A stretch of 64,000 nt of DNA from Haloarcula rara (GCF_029338235.1 NZ_CP119785.1:2542001-2606000); one strand, 5' to 3'; shown: positions 17,054 to 26,022, counted from the first letter of the stretch. Notes: generated by a model not told the origin, from the sequence alone. Numbers and translations are program-made.

Positions 17054-17359
17054 ATGATAGACAGGCTTGAGAAGGAAGTCGACATGCTGGAGCGCCATCT
17101 GCAGGTGCTTCGCATGGTAATAGAGAACGAGCCTATCGGGATCGTGAAGATGTCCAACGAGACGGGCTACCCACACCACAAGGTTCGTTACTCCCTTCGC
17201 GTTCTCGAAGAGGAGAACCTCATCGAGCCCTCCAGCCAGGGCGCGATCACCACAGAACAGACCGGCGAGTTCGTCGACGACCTAGACGAGAAGATCGACG
17301 AGATCATCGACAAGCTCGAAGGGATGAAAATCGACGACGCCGCAGAGATAGAGAGCTAA
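17054..17359 (+). CDS. Small winged-helix transcriptional regulator
   Basis: 101 aa. An N-terminal helix (MIDRLEKEVDMLERHLQVLR) leads into a winged helix (EPIGIVKMSNETGYPHHKVR, YSLRVLEEENLIEPSSQG) and ends in an acidic coiled coil (FVDDLDEKIDEIIDKLEGMK), suggesting a dimer. This is the COG3432-like predicted regulator common in haloarchaea. The frame is open to 17009, but the promoter spacing and N-terminus favour ATG 17054. Target genes are unknown; it is convergent with the large gene downstream. Confidence 0.85.
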   Translation: MIDRLEKEVDMLERHLQVLRMVIENEPIGIVKMSNETGYPHHKVRYSLRVLEEENLIEPSSQGAITTEQTGEFVDDLDEKIDEIIDKLEGMKIDDAAEIES

Positions 17360-17371
17360 GCGGTCTCTTTT

Positions 17372-19690
17372 CTAGAGTTCCGGGACGGCGAGGTGGAACT
17401 CTTTGTTTCGCGCTTCGAGCAGACAGAGGTGGTAGCCGCCCTTCCGCGAGAGGTTGACGAAGCTCTTGCGTTTGTCGCGGCTGAACAGGCCACTGGACGT
17501 GGCCTCCCGCGCCGTCTCCAGGGCCTCCGGCTCGAAGAAACTACTCGTGACGAGAAACGCCGCAGCCAGCGAGTCCGAGGCCGACCCGACTCGCTCCGCG
17601 TTGCGGACGATGTCGGTCATCTGGCCGTCGGTCGCGGGCTGGCGGGAGTCGTTGATGTTGGCGACCACGAGCGGATTACCCATCCGGTCGCGGACGACCA
17701 CGTCGAAGGTCTCCTGTGAGCGGTGTTCCTGGCCGTCCTCGGTGTAGGTCACCGACACCTTCCCGTTGAGTTCGGCGCGGTCGATTTTCGGGATGGCGTC
17801 GTAGAGCACGCCCATCGCGCTCTCGTGGCCTGTGGTCTGTATCTCGTACAGCAGCTTCCTGACGAGCCAGTCGACAAAGCGGTACTGGATGCTCCTGCGG
17901 AGGAACTCCTCGAAGGCCTCGCCGTCGACGACCGCCTCCTCGGCGTCGAACTGGGTGTGATACTCCAGCCGGAGGTTCTCCTCGACCGACGCTCTGTCTG
18001 CGTTCCCGTTCTGGGCCGACTCCAGCGTGGCCTCGCCCTTGGAGTGGTAGCGAACGAAGAGGTTCGTCCCGTCGACGGCCTCCGCAGCCGAGAGCGTCTG
18101 TCCGTCCGGGGCGGCGCTCCCGGCCGCTGCCAGCTCCTCTTCCAGTCGCCGTATCTCCGCGCGGGCCTCCTCTAGCTCGCCGAGCAGCCGGTCGCGTTCG
18201 GCGGCGAGCTCTTGGTTCTCGGCCGAGAGGTCGCGTATCTCGCCTTCCAGCTCCGCGATCTCGGCCTCGCGGGACTCCAGCGTCGCCTGTAGCTCCGGGG
18301 ACGGTGCCGACTGGGTGTCCCCGGTCGCTGCCGACGCCTCCGACCGTGGCTCGATCGGCTCGGCGTCAGCCGCTCCCGCCGTCGAGGACCGGTCGGCCGA
18401 CGCGGGCTCAGCGGACGGAGACTCAGACGATATCGACTGCGTCGCCGTCGTCGTGGTCGTCGTCTGCTCCGGGGTGGAGCTCGACCGTTCGGGGTCCAGC
18501 GACGGAATCGACCGGGTTTCGAGGTCGCTGACCGCGTCGCTGTCGACCGCCGCGGCCGCGGTCTGGCGTTCCCCTGGACTCTCGTCCGTCGATACCGTCT
18601 CGGTCCTGTCTGTCGGGGGATCGGCCGTCTCGGCCTGCGTAGTCCGGCCGCCGGACGGCTCCGCGGGCTCTGTCCTGGCCGGGGCTGTCCCACCGTCGTC
18701 CGGTGCCGGTTCGGTCTCGGTCGGGGCAGGGTCCGCCGACTCGGGCGTTGCAGACTCCGCGTCGGTGGCCGGCGCCTCCGCCGTGGTCCCGCTGTCGGCC
18801 CCTGTTGCATTCGTCTCCTCGCGCCGTGTCCTGTCGACGGCCGTCCCCTGACTCGCACCGGCCGCTTTCGACCCCGGCGGGCCGGCCGCTCCGGCCCCTC
18901 GTTCGGCGACGTCCGTGGCAGCCGCCGTTCCGGGCCCGGCGTCGTCGCTCGGGCCCGGCCGGTCGCTCGCCATGGCCGCGCTATCGTCGGCGGATGAGTC
19001 CGAACCCGCCTCGCTAGCCGGCTCGGCCGCCTCCTCGGCTGGCGCGCTGTCTGGAGTCGTCTCACCCGACGCCGCTGTCACCGTCTCGTCCGCCGTTCCG
19101 TCGACCGCTGTGGCCGACCCAGCCACCGTCTCTTCGCTCTCGTCTGCCGATGGCGATGGTTCGGGAATCTCGACGGGCTCGATGTCGGCCGGCATGACCT
19201 GGTAGATACCCACTTCGCCGTCGGCCTGTTCGAAGGCGTCCTCGTCCGTGATGAGCCGCTGTGAGTTCCCGACCCATGCGACGCTCATCGAGCGCCCCTG
19301 GTGGTAGACCATGTAGTAGTCCCCCGAGAGCACGTTCTCGGACAGCTCGACGTATCCGGTGAAGCTCCCGTCTTCGAGCGTCCGGTCGACGTCCGATATC
19401 GGCGTGTCCTCGGTGTAGTACTGTGCCCGCGGGCTGTCGGCCCGGTCTTGCATCACGACCAGCAAGGGCAAGGCATCGTGGGGCGCTGCTCGTGCGGTGC
19501 CGTCGGCGCCATCGAAGGCCTCGATATCGCCGTCGAGGACGCCCACGACGGTCCCGTTCAGCATGAACAGCTGTGTGGGGCCAGTCGTGACGGCACCGGA
19601 GAAACCCTGGTCGGAGAGGGACCAGAGCCCGTCGTAGCCGCCGTCGAAGGGCACCGTGTCCCACTCGGATACTAGCTCTACCGTACGCAT
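17372..19690 (-). CDS. Large multidomain protein: PATAN-like repeats, disordered linker, coiled coil, nuclease-like C-terminus
   Basis: 772 aa from ATG 19688-19690 (MRTVELVSEWDTVPFDGGYD); ATG 19696 is an alternative. Residues about 1-185 hold two related units (QGFSGAVTTGPTQLFMLNG and GSFTGYVELSENVLSGDYYM) resembling DUF4388/PATAN. Residues about 190-460 are a low-complexity Ala/Thr/Ser/Pro/Asp/Glu linker. Residues about 470-525 are a heptad coiled coil (ELEGEIRDLSAENQELAAER). The last 220 residues are a conserved globular domain with FDVVVRDRMGNPLVVANIND, reminiscent of a PD-(D/E)xK fold lacking the full active site. Haloarchaea-specific (DUF7527-like from memory). Role inferred as signalling; not established. 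Confidence 0.8.
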   Translation of the reverse strand: MRTVELVSEWDTVPFDGGYDGLWSLSDQGFSGAVTTGPTQLFMLNGTVVGVLDGDIEAFDGADGTARAAPHDALPLLVVMQDRADSPRAQYYTEDTPISDVDRTLEDGSFTGYVELSENVLSGDYYMVYHQGRSMSVAWVGNSQRLITDEDAFEQADGEVGIYQVMPADIEPVEIPEPSPSADESEETVAGSATAVDGTADETVTAASGETTPDSAPAEEAAEPASEAGSDSSADDSAAMASDRPGPSDDAGPGTAAATDVAERGAGAAGPPGSKAAGASQGTAVDRTRREETNATGADSGTTAEAPATDAESATPESADPAPTETEPAPDDGGTAPARTEPAEPSGGRTTQAETADPPTDRTETVSTDESPGERQTAAAAVDSDAVSDLETRSIPSLDPERSSSTPEQTTTTTTATQSISSESPSAEPASADRSSTAGAADAEPIEPRSEASAATGDTQSAPSPELQATLESREAEIAELEGEIRDLSAENQELAAERDRLLGELEEARAEIRRLEEELAAAGSAAPDGQTLSAAEAVDGTNLFVRYHSKGEATLESAQNGNADRASVEENLRLEYHTQFDAEEAVVDGEAFEEFLRRSIQYRFVDWLVRKLLYEIQTTGHESAMGVLYDAIPKIDRAELNGKVSVTYTEDGQEHRSQETFDVVVRDRMGNPLVVANINDSRQPATDGQMTDIVRNAERVGSASDSLAAAFLVTSSFFEPEALETAREATSSGLFSRDKRKSFVNLSRKGGYHLCLLEARNKEFHLAVPEL

Positions 19691-19836
19691 ACTCATTACC
19701 TTCACCAAGCCGTATCGCAGACAAATAGTTTGTGCCACGTCTGACGCCGCGCGAACACGAGTAGATACTACCTGCTGTGACTACTGGCGGCAGGAGAGTC
19801 CGATGGGCATATCACGCCCCACACCCAACTGCGGGT

Positions 19837-20232
19837 ATGGAAGAGCAACCCGGACTGAGCGACCAGTACCGGACGGCGAGTCCGTGGCCGGTGTTCGTCG
19901 CGCTGGGCCTTGTCCTCTCGGAGATAGGCGTTTTCATCGGGCTCTTTCCGGTGGCCGTCTTCGGACTCATCCTCTTTGGCGGCTCCATCGCCGGTATCCT
20001 CACCGAGTCGGGCTACGTGACGCGCCCGTGGCCGACACTGGTCGGCGTCGGCGTGGTGCTTGCCATCATCGCGGTCGGGCTGGCCGTCGCGTACGTCCCG
20101 ACGGCCGACATCACGGTCGCCAACATCGGGTCGGGTCCCGTCTTGACCCGCCTCGTGGCCGTCGCGGTCGCCGGCGTCGTGATGGTGGCGATGGGCGGGG
20201 TCGGCTCGGTCATGGAACAGACGAAAGTCTGA
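19837..20232 (+). CDS. Oxidase-cluster membrane protein (DUF7541-like)
   Basis: 131 aa from ATG 19837. After a short polar N-terminus (MEEQPGLSDQYRTASPWPVF) there are four hydrophobic helices, ending MVAMGGVGSVMEQTKV. This small protein commonly precedes the haloarchaeal cytochrome oxidase subunit I gene, as it does here (followed by DUF6684-like gene, then coxA). Probably an assembly or accessory component; inferred from context only. A longer frame to 19777 has an atypical N-terminus. Confidence 0.8.
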   Translation: MEEQPGLSDQYRTASPWPVFVALGLVLSEIGVFIGLFPVAVFGLILFGGSIAGILTESGYVTRPWPTLVGVGVVLAIIAVGLAVAYVPTADITVANIGSGPVLTRLVAVAVAGVVMVAMGGVGSVMEQTKV

Positions 20233-20279
20233 GACAAACCAACAGCCTATTTACCGCCCCACGTCCAACGGCATGATAT

Positions 20280-20621
20280 ATGGGACTGTTCGGGTTCGAA
20301 AAGGAGACGCTGCTCGACCTCACTGTTAACGCCATTCCGCTCGGTATCCTCCTCTTTTTCATCGCGGCCTTTGCGGTCGTGAGTCCGTTCGGCCTCGACC
20401 CCGTCTTCAGCGGGCTGCAGTTCTCGCTGATGATCTCGATGTTCCTGCTGCTGGCGGTGCTCACGTACTACGCCGGCCGCGCGGTCGAGGACGCCGAACA
20501 GGCTGAGGAGGCCGCCGAGATAGCGGAATCGGACGCCAAAGCGGAGAGCCTCGAGGACGGCACAGAGACGACCGACGACGAGGCGGAGCCCGAAGGCGAC
20601 GACGAGCTCCCCGAAGCGTAA
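20280..20621 (+). CDS. Oxidase-cluster membrane protein (DUF6684-like)
   Basis: 113 aa with two transmembrane helices (AIPLGILLFFIAAFAVVSPF and SLMISMFLLLAVLTYYAG) followed by a very acidic Ala/Glu/Asp tail. Starts MGLFGFEKETLLDLTVNA. Haloarchaea carry this gene immediately before coxA, suggesting it is part of or helps assemble the oxidase. 47 bp separate it from the upstream gene and 54 bp from coxA; likely one operon. Confidence 0.8.
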   Translation: MGLFGFEKETLLDLTVNAIPLGILLFFIAAFAVVSPFGLDPVFSGLQFSLMISMFLLLAVLTYYAGRAVEDAEQAEEAAEIAESDAKAESLEDGTETTDDEAEPEGDDELPEA

Positions 20622-20675
20622 CAACCGGCCGGCGGAACCGCCCCTTTCATTATCACTCAGTCCTGACGTGCGTCT

Positions 20676-22469
20676 ATGGCTGTAGGAGATCTAGTGCTGA
20701 CGGGGTTGATGGCCGTCCTCCTCGTCGGCATCATCGCGTTACTCACGCGCATCGAGAACTGGCGGTCGTACACGCCGCTGGCCGGAGGTGGCACCGCGAC
20801 TGGTGAGGACGCCGCCGTCCTCAACCGGGAGAAACCCGCGGGTATCATCCGCTGGCTGACGACTGTCGACCACAAAGACATCGGCTTACTGTACGGATTG
20901 TACGGCATCATCGCCTTCGCCGTCGGGGGTATCATGGCGATGCTTATTCGCGTCCAGCTCATCGCTCCGGGCGGAGCGATACTGGGAGCGAACGCGTACA
21001 ACTCCATCCTGACGAGTCACGGCATCACGATGCTGTTCCTCTTCGGGACGCCCATCATCGCGGCCTTTGCGAACTACTTCATTCCGCTGCTTATCGGCGC
21101 CGACGACATGGCGTTCCCGCGTATCAACGCCATCGCGTTCTGGCTGCTCCCGCCCGCCGCCCTCCTCATCTGGGCCGGCTTCTTCTTGGCGCCGGTCACG
21201 GAGAACATGATCGAGCCGGCACAGACTGCCTGGACCATGTACACGCCGCTGTCCGTTGAGCAGGCTAACCCCGGCGTCGACCTGATGCTGCTGGGGCTGC
21301 ACCTCTCGGGGGTCGCCGCGACGATGGGTGCCATCAACTTCATCGCGACCGTCTTCACCGAGCGCGGTGAGGACGTCAGCTGGGCGAACCTCGACATCTT
21401 CTCGTGGACCATCCTCACCCAGTCGGCGCTCATCCTCTTTGCCTTCCCGCTGCTTGGCAGCGCCATCGTGATGTTGCTCATGGACCGCAACCTCCAGACG
21501 ACGTTCTTCGCCGTGGAGGGCGGTGGCCCGCTGCTGTGGCAGCACCTGTTCTGGTTCTTCGGCCACCCCGAGGTGTACATCCTCGTGCTCCCACCGATGG
21601 GCCTGGTCAGTCTCATCCTCCCGAAGTTCTCGGGCCGGAAGCTGTTCGGCTTCAAGTTCGTCGTCTACTCCACGCTGGCCATCGGCGTGCTATCCTTCGG
21701 CGTGTGGGCCCACCACATGTTCTCGACGGGGATGGACCCGCGACTGCGAGCGTCCTTCATGGCAGTCTCGCTGGCAATCGCGATACCGAGCGCCGTCAAG
21801 ACGTTCAACTGGATTACGACGATGTGGAACGGCCGCCTTCGACTGGCCACGCCGATGCTGTTCTGTATCGGCTTCGTCGCGAACTTCATCATCGGCGGCG
21901 TCACCGGCGTCTTCCTCGCCTCGATTCCCGTCGACCTGGTGCTACACGACACCTACTACGTCGTGGGTCACTTCCACTACGTCGTCATGGGCGCTATCGG
22001 CTTCGCCGTCTTCGCCGGCATCTACTACTGGTTCCCGGTCTTCACCGGCCGGATGTACCAGCGCACGCTCGGGAAGGCCCACTTCTGGCTCTCGATGATC
22101 GGGACCAACCTCACGTTCTTCGCGATGCTGGCGCTTGGCTATCTCGGGATGCCGCGCCGGTACGCGACCTACGAATTCGACGGCGCAATCGCGCCGCTGG
22201 CACAGGTCAGCACCTTCCACCTGCTGGCCACTGTGGGCGCCTTTATCCTGCTTGTCGGCCAGCTCATCTTCGTCTGGAACCTGCTGCAGTCCTGGCTCGA
22301 AGGGCCGAAAATCGAGGACGGCGACCCGTGGAACCTCGAACGGGACGGGATGCTCGACAAGGAGTGGGAGTGGTACGACCGTAAGCTCGAGACGGCTATC
22401 ACCGACGGCGGCGAGGACGAAGAGCAGTCCGCACTGACTGACGGTGGAAAGCCGAAATCGGACGATTGA
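20676..22469 (+). CDS. coxA: Cytochrome c oxidase (heme-copper) subunit I
   Basis: 597 aa catalytic subunit that reduces oxygen and pumps protons. Core motifs are in order: TTVDHKDIGLLYG, HGITMLFLFGTP (low-spin heme His), HLFWFFGHPEVYILVLPPMG (CuB His and cross-linked Tyr), WAHHMFSTGMDP (CuB His pair), HDTYYVVGHFHYV (heme ligands), about twelve to fourteen helices in all. The HPEVY Tyr marks a family A enzyme. The C-terminal 70 residues are acidic and cytoplasmic. An extra N-terminal helix (DLVLTGLMAVLLVGIIALLT) precedes the core. Subunit II is not nearby; subunit III is at 5068-5925. Confidence 0.95.
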   Translation: MAVGDLVLTGLMAVLLVGIIALLTRIENWRSYTPLAGGGTATGEDAAVLNREKPAGIIRWLTTVDHKDIGLLYGLYGIIAFAVGGIMAMLIRVQLIAPGGAILGANAYNSILTSHGITMLFLFGTPIIAAFANYFIPLLIGADDMAFPRINAIAFWLLPPAALLIWAGFFLAPVTENMIEPAQTAWTMYTPLSVEQANPGVDLMLLGLHLSGVAATMGAINFIATVFTERGEDVSWANLDIFSWTILTQSALILFAFPLLGSAIVMLLMDRNLQTTFFAVEGGGPLLWQHLFWFFGHPEVYILVLPPMGLVSLILPKFSGRKLFGFKFVVYSTLAIGVLSFGVWAHHMFSTGMDPRLRASFMAVSLAIAIPSAVKTFNWITTMWNGRLRLATPMLFCIGFVANFIIGGVTGVFLASIPVDLVLHDTYYVVGHFHYVVMGAIGFAVFAGIYYWFPVFTGRMYQRTLGKAHFWLSMIGTNLTFFAMLALGYLGMPRRYATYEFDGAIAPLAQVSTFHLLATVGAFILLVGQLIFVWNLLQSWLEGPKIEDGDPWNLERDGMLDKEWEWYDRKLETAITDGGEDEEQSALTDGGKPKSDD

Positions 22470-22478
22470 GGCGGCCCT

Positions 22479-22499
22479 CGTCGGACCCCCGGTCCGACG
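22479..22499 (+). terminator. Hairpin after coxA
   Basis: A perfect 9-bp inverted repeat CGTCGGACC/GGTCCGACG with a three-base loop begins 10 bp after the coxA stop. It separates coxA from the convergent small gene. No T-run follows, so termination is inferred from position and stability. Confidence 0.5.
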
Positions 22500-22554
22500 G
22501 CGGTGAGCCCGCTGCGGGCAACCGGCCTGAGGACGACTGAGACAGCGCTTTTCG

Positions 22555-22741
22555 CTACTCTTCGAGTTGCTCGTAATCGGTCGTGAGCACCAGCAGCGTC
22601 CCCAGCCCGGAGGCCGCGACCAGTAGCGACAACGATTCCCCGGTCGATCCGGTGTAGTAGGCCACACCGGTGGTCGCGAAGCCGAGGAGGACGAACAGCG
22701 GGAGCCACACGCTTGTGGAGGTCGAGCGGGGCGGCCGTCAT
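22555..22741 (-). pseudogene. Small oxidase-cluster membrane protein, frameshifted by 1 nt
   Basis: From the stop at 22555-22557 the frame encodes WLPLFVLLGFATTGVAYYTG and a second hydrophobic segment, ending TTDYEQLEE. Going upstream the frame meets TGA just past the ATG at 22739-22741. Removing one base from the GGGG run at 22728-22731 restores ATG and gives MTAARSTSTSVWLPLFVLLG, a sensible 61-aa protein; length 187 is 3n+1 as expected for one extra base. A GTG at 22710 could instead give an intact 51-aa version. Either a sequencing slip, a real mutation, or an alternative start. Two-helix membrane protein, function unknown. Confidence 0.6.
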
Positions 22742-22790
22742 CTGGACTGTCTTACACGGACAGCGGGCGCGAAATAAGGCTTGGGGCGGT

Positions 22791-22883
22791 TCAGCTCGCG
22801 CCCGAGACCAGCACGATAGCGGTGATGAACATCATGATAGCGATGCCCGAAAGCACGATAAACAGGAGTTCCTTCTGTGACAT
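22791..22883 (-). CDS. 30-aa single-helix membrane protein of the oxidase cluster
   Basis: Very short open frame from ATG 22881-22883: MSQKELLFIVLSGIAIMMFI then TAIVLVSGAS and stop. One transmembrane helix fills most of it. It lies 58 bp from the divergent DUF7520-like gene and downstream of it is the frameshifted small gene. Tiny single-helix subunits are typical of heme-copper oxidase complexes, so an accessory subunit is a reasonable inference. No homology can be judged by eye at this length. Confidence 0.6.
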   Translation of the reverse strand: MSQKELLFIVLSGIAIMMFITAIVLVSGAS

Positions 22884-22941
22884 ACGCGGCCTTGGGGCCG
22901 GAAGTGAAAAAGGCTAATCGTCTCGCGCCCCAGTTTGGAGT

Positions 22942-23220
22942 ATGAGTCAAGAGGTCGGCGAGACGCCCGGCGAGAAAGTCGTCGTCCAGATATACGTCAT
23001 CATCGTCGCGCTGGCGGGCGTGATGGGCTTTGTCCTGGGGTCGATTCGACCCGCAGACCTCCAGCCGGCGCTGTTCGGCGTCATCGACCTGCCGCCGACG
23101 CCATTCGGTGTGGCGCTGTACGGGATGGTGACCGTCGGCGTCGGACTCAGTGTCATGCTGGGCCTGGTCATCTACGTCTCGCGCCGGACGGGCGCGGTCG
23201 AGAAGCGCGACCCACAGTGA
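22942..23220 (+). CDS. Oxidase-cluster membrane protein (DUF7520-like)
   Basis: 92 aa with two transmembrane helices: VVVQIYVIIVALAGVMGFVL and GVALYGMVTVGVGLSVMLGL then VIYVSRR. The loop IRPADLQPALFGVIDLPPTP is hydrophobic and Pro-rich. The family is found beside haloarchaeal cox genes and here follows coxA by about 470 bp. Membrane role with the oxidase is inferred from location. The 23221-23353 gap beyond it shows nothing. Confidence 0.75.
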   Translation: MSQEVGETPGEKVVVQIYVIIVALAGVMGFVLGSIRPADLQPALFGVIDLPPTPFGVALYGMVTVGVGLSVMLGLVIYVSRRTGAVEKRDPQ

Positions 23221-23353
23221 CTGGCCGGCCGACGGGCCCGGCGATCGGCGCTAATGTACCACGTAACTGATTTACACACCGACCGCACCGGCATAGTGTG
23301 TGCGTGTTGATTTTTGCCAGCTACTATAGACGAACCGGTCGATGTCTCGGCTG

Positions 23354-24217
23354 TCAGCTGATGTTCGCTACCTGAGCGACAGAGAGCCCGAAGCGGTCGG
23401 GCTGGTCGCCCTCTACGGCGTGGATATACAGCGCGGTCGAGATGGGCCCGTCAGTCAGCGACTTGAACGAGGCGGCCGCGAAGAAGCCCGCAAACGGGGA
23501 GAGCACGCCCAGTAGCAACACGGTCGTCGGTTCCATCGCCAGCGGGAACACGCCGAGATAGAAGCTCGCGATGATACCGATACCGCCGAACAGCCCGAGG
23601 CAAAAGAGAGCCCCCGCGATTTTACCGACGCTGTAGGAGACGGCGAACGCCTCGCCCCACTGCTTTTCGACGGCTTCCGTGACGTGTTGTGCGGTCGCCT
23701 GCGCGCTCGCGTCCTCGATGGCTATCGCTGGCGCCATGAACGTCGAGAGGACGTCCGAGCCCGCCATCGTTGCCGTTCCGGCCGCGTTGCCGACGCTGCC
23801 CATAGTGCCGGCCGCAAGGCGCCCGCCGTTGAAGATACCGGCGATGATGACGGTGCCGAGGACGATACGTTTGAGGTTCGTGAGTGCCACGAACAGGCCG
23901 GCAAGCGGCATCGGTCGACGACCCTGATACAGCTCGTGGAGTTCGTAACAGTAGGCGACTTTCATCGTCGTGATGAGCAAGGGGAGGCCGAGAAACACCA
24001 TCGGCACGAGCAACACGAAGTAGATGCCCCAGACGACGGTCGAGTCCGGCAGTGTCGGGCCGACCGGCGTGGCCATGAACAGCGCGAGCGACGCAAAGCC
24101 CAACAACGTCCCGACGATGCCCAGCCCGGTCAGCATCGGGTAGACCAGGACGAACGGATGGGTGATTAGCGACCGAAAACAGCTTCCCGCGATTTTTAGT
24201 TGGTTTCCAAGCCCCAT
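23354..24217 (-). CDS. Polytopic membrane protein (DUF6159-like)
   Basis: 287 aa with about six transmembrane helices arranged as three pairs. Begins MGLGNQLKIAGSCFRSLITH, an amphipathic start usual for this group, and includes VAYCYELHELYQGRRPMPLA between helices. Ala/Gly-rich helices (GGRLAAGTMGSVGNAAGTAT) suggest tight packing. Family found in bacteria and archaea without assigned function; DUF6159 from memory. Divergent to nothing; ends facing the DUF7520-like gene. Confidence 0.78.
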   Translation of the reverse strand: MGLGNQLKIAGSCFRSLITHPFVLVYPMLTGLGIVGTLLGFASLALFMATPVGPTLPDSTVVWGIYFVLLVPMVFLGLPLLITTMKVAYCYELHELYQGRRPMPLAGLFVALTNLKRIVLGTVIIAGIFNGGRLAAGTMGSVGNAAGTATMAGSDVLSTFMAPAIAIEDASAQATAQHVTEAVEKQWGEAFAVSYSVGKIAGALFCLGLFGGIGIIASFYLGVFPLAMEPTTVLLLGVLSPFAGFFAAASFKSLTDGPISTALYIHAVEGDQPDRFGLSVAQVANIS

Positions 24218-24274
24218 AGGTGGAAAATTCCGAGCCCGATATTAAACGCTATGGAACTGTCGGCTCACGCTCAT

Positions 24275-25963
24275 TTACTTCCGGTAGCTGCCGTACTCCG
24301 ATTCGAACACAGACATTATCTCACCCATCGTCGACTCGACTTTCACCGCGTCGACGACTGCCGGCATCACGTTCTCATCGGCCACCACACGCTTTCGAAC
24401 CGCATCCAGTGCGCGCTTGACGGCGCCGTCGTCACGTCGCGCTTTCACTGCCTGGAGCCGCTCGCGCTGGCGTTCCTGGACGGCCTCGTCGACACGCAAC
24501 AGCTCGGACTCGGGCTCCTCCTCGACCGTGTAGGCGTTGACGCCGACGACCAGTTCACCCTCGCGTTCGACCCGCTGCTGGTACTCGTAGGCCGAATCCT
24601 GAATCGCCCGCTGGAAATAACCCTGCTCGATGCCCGCGAGCACGCCGTCGCGCATCGACCCGTCGCCCAGTTCCTCGCGGATGTGCGCTATGTGGTCCAT
24701 CGCCTTCTGTTCTATCTCGTCGGTGAGCGCCTCGACGGCGAAGCTCCCGCCCAGCGGGTCGACGATGTCGGCCGCGCCGGACTCCTCGGCGATAATCTGC
24801 TGGGTCCGCAGGGCGACCCTGACGGCCTCCTCCGAGGGCAGTGCCAGCGCCTCGTCGAAACTGTTGGTGTGCAGGCTCTGTGTCCCACCGAGCACGCCGG
24901 CGAGGGCCTGGATGGTCACGCGGACGACGTTGTTCAGCGGCTGCTGAGCGGTGAGTGATTGCCCGGCGGTCTGTGTGTGGAACTTCAGTTGCTTGCTCGC
25001 CGGCGCCTCGGCGTCGTACCACTCCTCCATTACCCGGGCGTAGATGCGACGGGCCGCTCGGAACTTCGCGACCTCCTCGAAGATGGCGTTGTGGGCGTTG
25101 AAGAAGAAGGAAAGCTGCGGGGCGAAGTCGTCGACGCCCAGTCCCCTCGCGAGGCAGTCCTCGACGTAGGCGAAACCGTCGGCGAGTGTAAAGGCAAGCT
25201 CCTCGACGGCGGTCGCGCCGGCCTCGCGGATGTGATAGCCCGACACCGAGACCGGTTTGAATCTGGGTGTCTCCCGGCTCGCGAACTCGATGACGTCGGT
25301 GACGAGCTTCAGCGATGGCTCCGGGCCGACGACCCACTCTTTCTGTGCGATGAACTCCTTGAACATATCGTTCTGGAGGGTGCCCCGCAACTGCTCGCGC
25401 GGGACTTCTCGTCGGTCGGCCAGGGCCAGATACATCGCGTAGATGACCGGCGCGCTCGGATTGATAGTGAAAGACGTCGACACCTCCGCGAGGTCGATGC
25501 CGTCGAACAGGCGCGCCATGTCCTCGAGCGTGTCGACGGCGACACCCTCCTTACCGACCTCGCCGTCGGCCATCGCGGCGTCCGAGTCCAGCCCCATCAG
25601 CGTCGGCATGTCGAAGGCCGTCGAGAGACCGGTCTGGCCCTCGTCGATGAGATAGTGAAAGCGCTCGTTTGTCTCCTCGGCGGTGCCAAACCCCGCGAAC
25701 TGCCGCATCGTCCACTGGCGCCCGCGGTACATCGTCGGGTAGACGCCCCGCGTGTACGGTTCCTCGCCGGGAAAACCCAGGTCCGTCTCGTAGTCGGTGT
25801 CGGCGACGTCAAGGGGCGTGTAGAGCCGGTCGACGTCGAGGTTCGAGACCGTGGCGAAGCGCTCGCGCCGCTCGTCGGAGGCGTCCATGGCCGGGCCGAG
25901 GGTCTCTGCCTCCCAATCGGCTTTTGCCTCCCGTATCGCCCGTAGTTCCTCGTCGTCGTACAT
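24275..25963 (-). CDS. mcmA: Methylmalonyl-CoA mutase, large (catalytic) subunit
   Basis: 562 aa from ATG 25961-25963 (MYDDEELRAIREAKADWEAE). Catalytic domain that interconverts methylmalonyl-CoA and succinyl-CoA with adenosylcobalamin. Signatures: YPTMYRGRQWTMRQFAGFGT, GLSTAFDMPTLMGLDSD, SVSGYHIREAGATAVEELAF, FFFNAHNAIFEEVAKFRAAR, GGTQSLHTNSFDEALALPSE. The B12-binding domain (DxHxxG) is absent, as in archaea where it is a separate small subunit; that gene is not in the window. A TTG at 25990 would add nine residues. Acts in propionate and odd-chain acid metabolism. Confidence 0.95.
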   Translation of the reverse strand: MYDDEELRAIREAKADWEAETLGPAMDASDERRERFATVSNLDVDRLYTPLDVADTDYETDLGFPGEEPYTRGVYPTMYRGRQWTMRQFAGFGTAEETNERFHYLIDEGQTGLSTAFDMPTLMGLDSDAAMADGEVGKEGVAVDTLEDMARLFDGIDLAEVSTSFTINPSAPVIYAMYLALADRREVPREQLRGTLQNDMFKEFIAQKEWVVGPEPSLKLVTDVIEFASRETPRFKPVSVSGYHIREAGATAVEELAFTLADGFAYVEDCLARGLGVDDFAPQLSFFFNAHNAIFEEVAKFRAARRIYARVMEEWYDAEAPASKQLKFHTQTAGQSLTAQQPLNNVVRVTIQALAGVLGGTQSLHTNSFDEALALPSEEAVRVALRTQQIIAEESGAADIVDPLGGSFAVEALTDEIEQKAMDHIAHIREELGDGSMRDGVLAGIEQGYFQRAIQDSAYEYQQRVEREGELVVGVNAYTVEEEPESELLRVDEAVQERQRERLQAVKARRDDGAVKRALDAVRKRVVADENVMPAVVDAVKVESTMGEIMSVFESEYGSYRK

Positions 25964-26022
25964 ACCATGTGGTACGGTAGCTGTTGACAAGTTTGTTCTG
26001 CCCAGGGTTCCGTTCGGTCTCG

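Noticed and set aside
18172..19065. Long Arg/Pro-rich frame inside the 772-aa gene
   Set aside because: Out-of-frame reading of the low-complexity Ala/Thr/Pro linker DNA.
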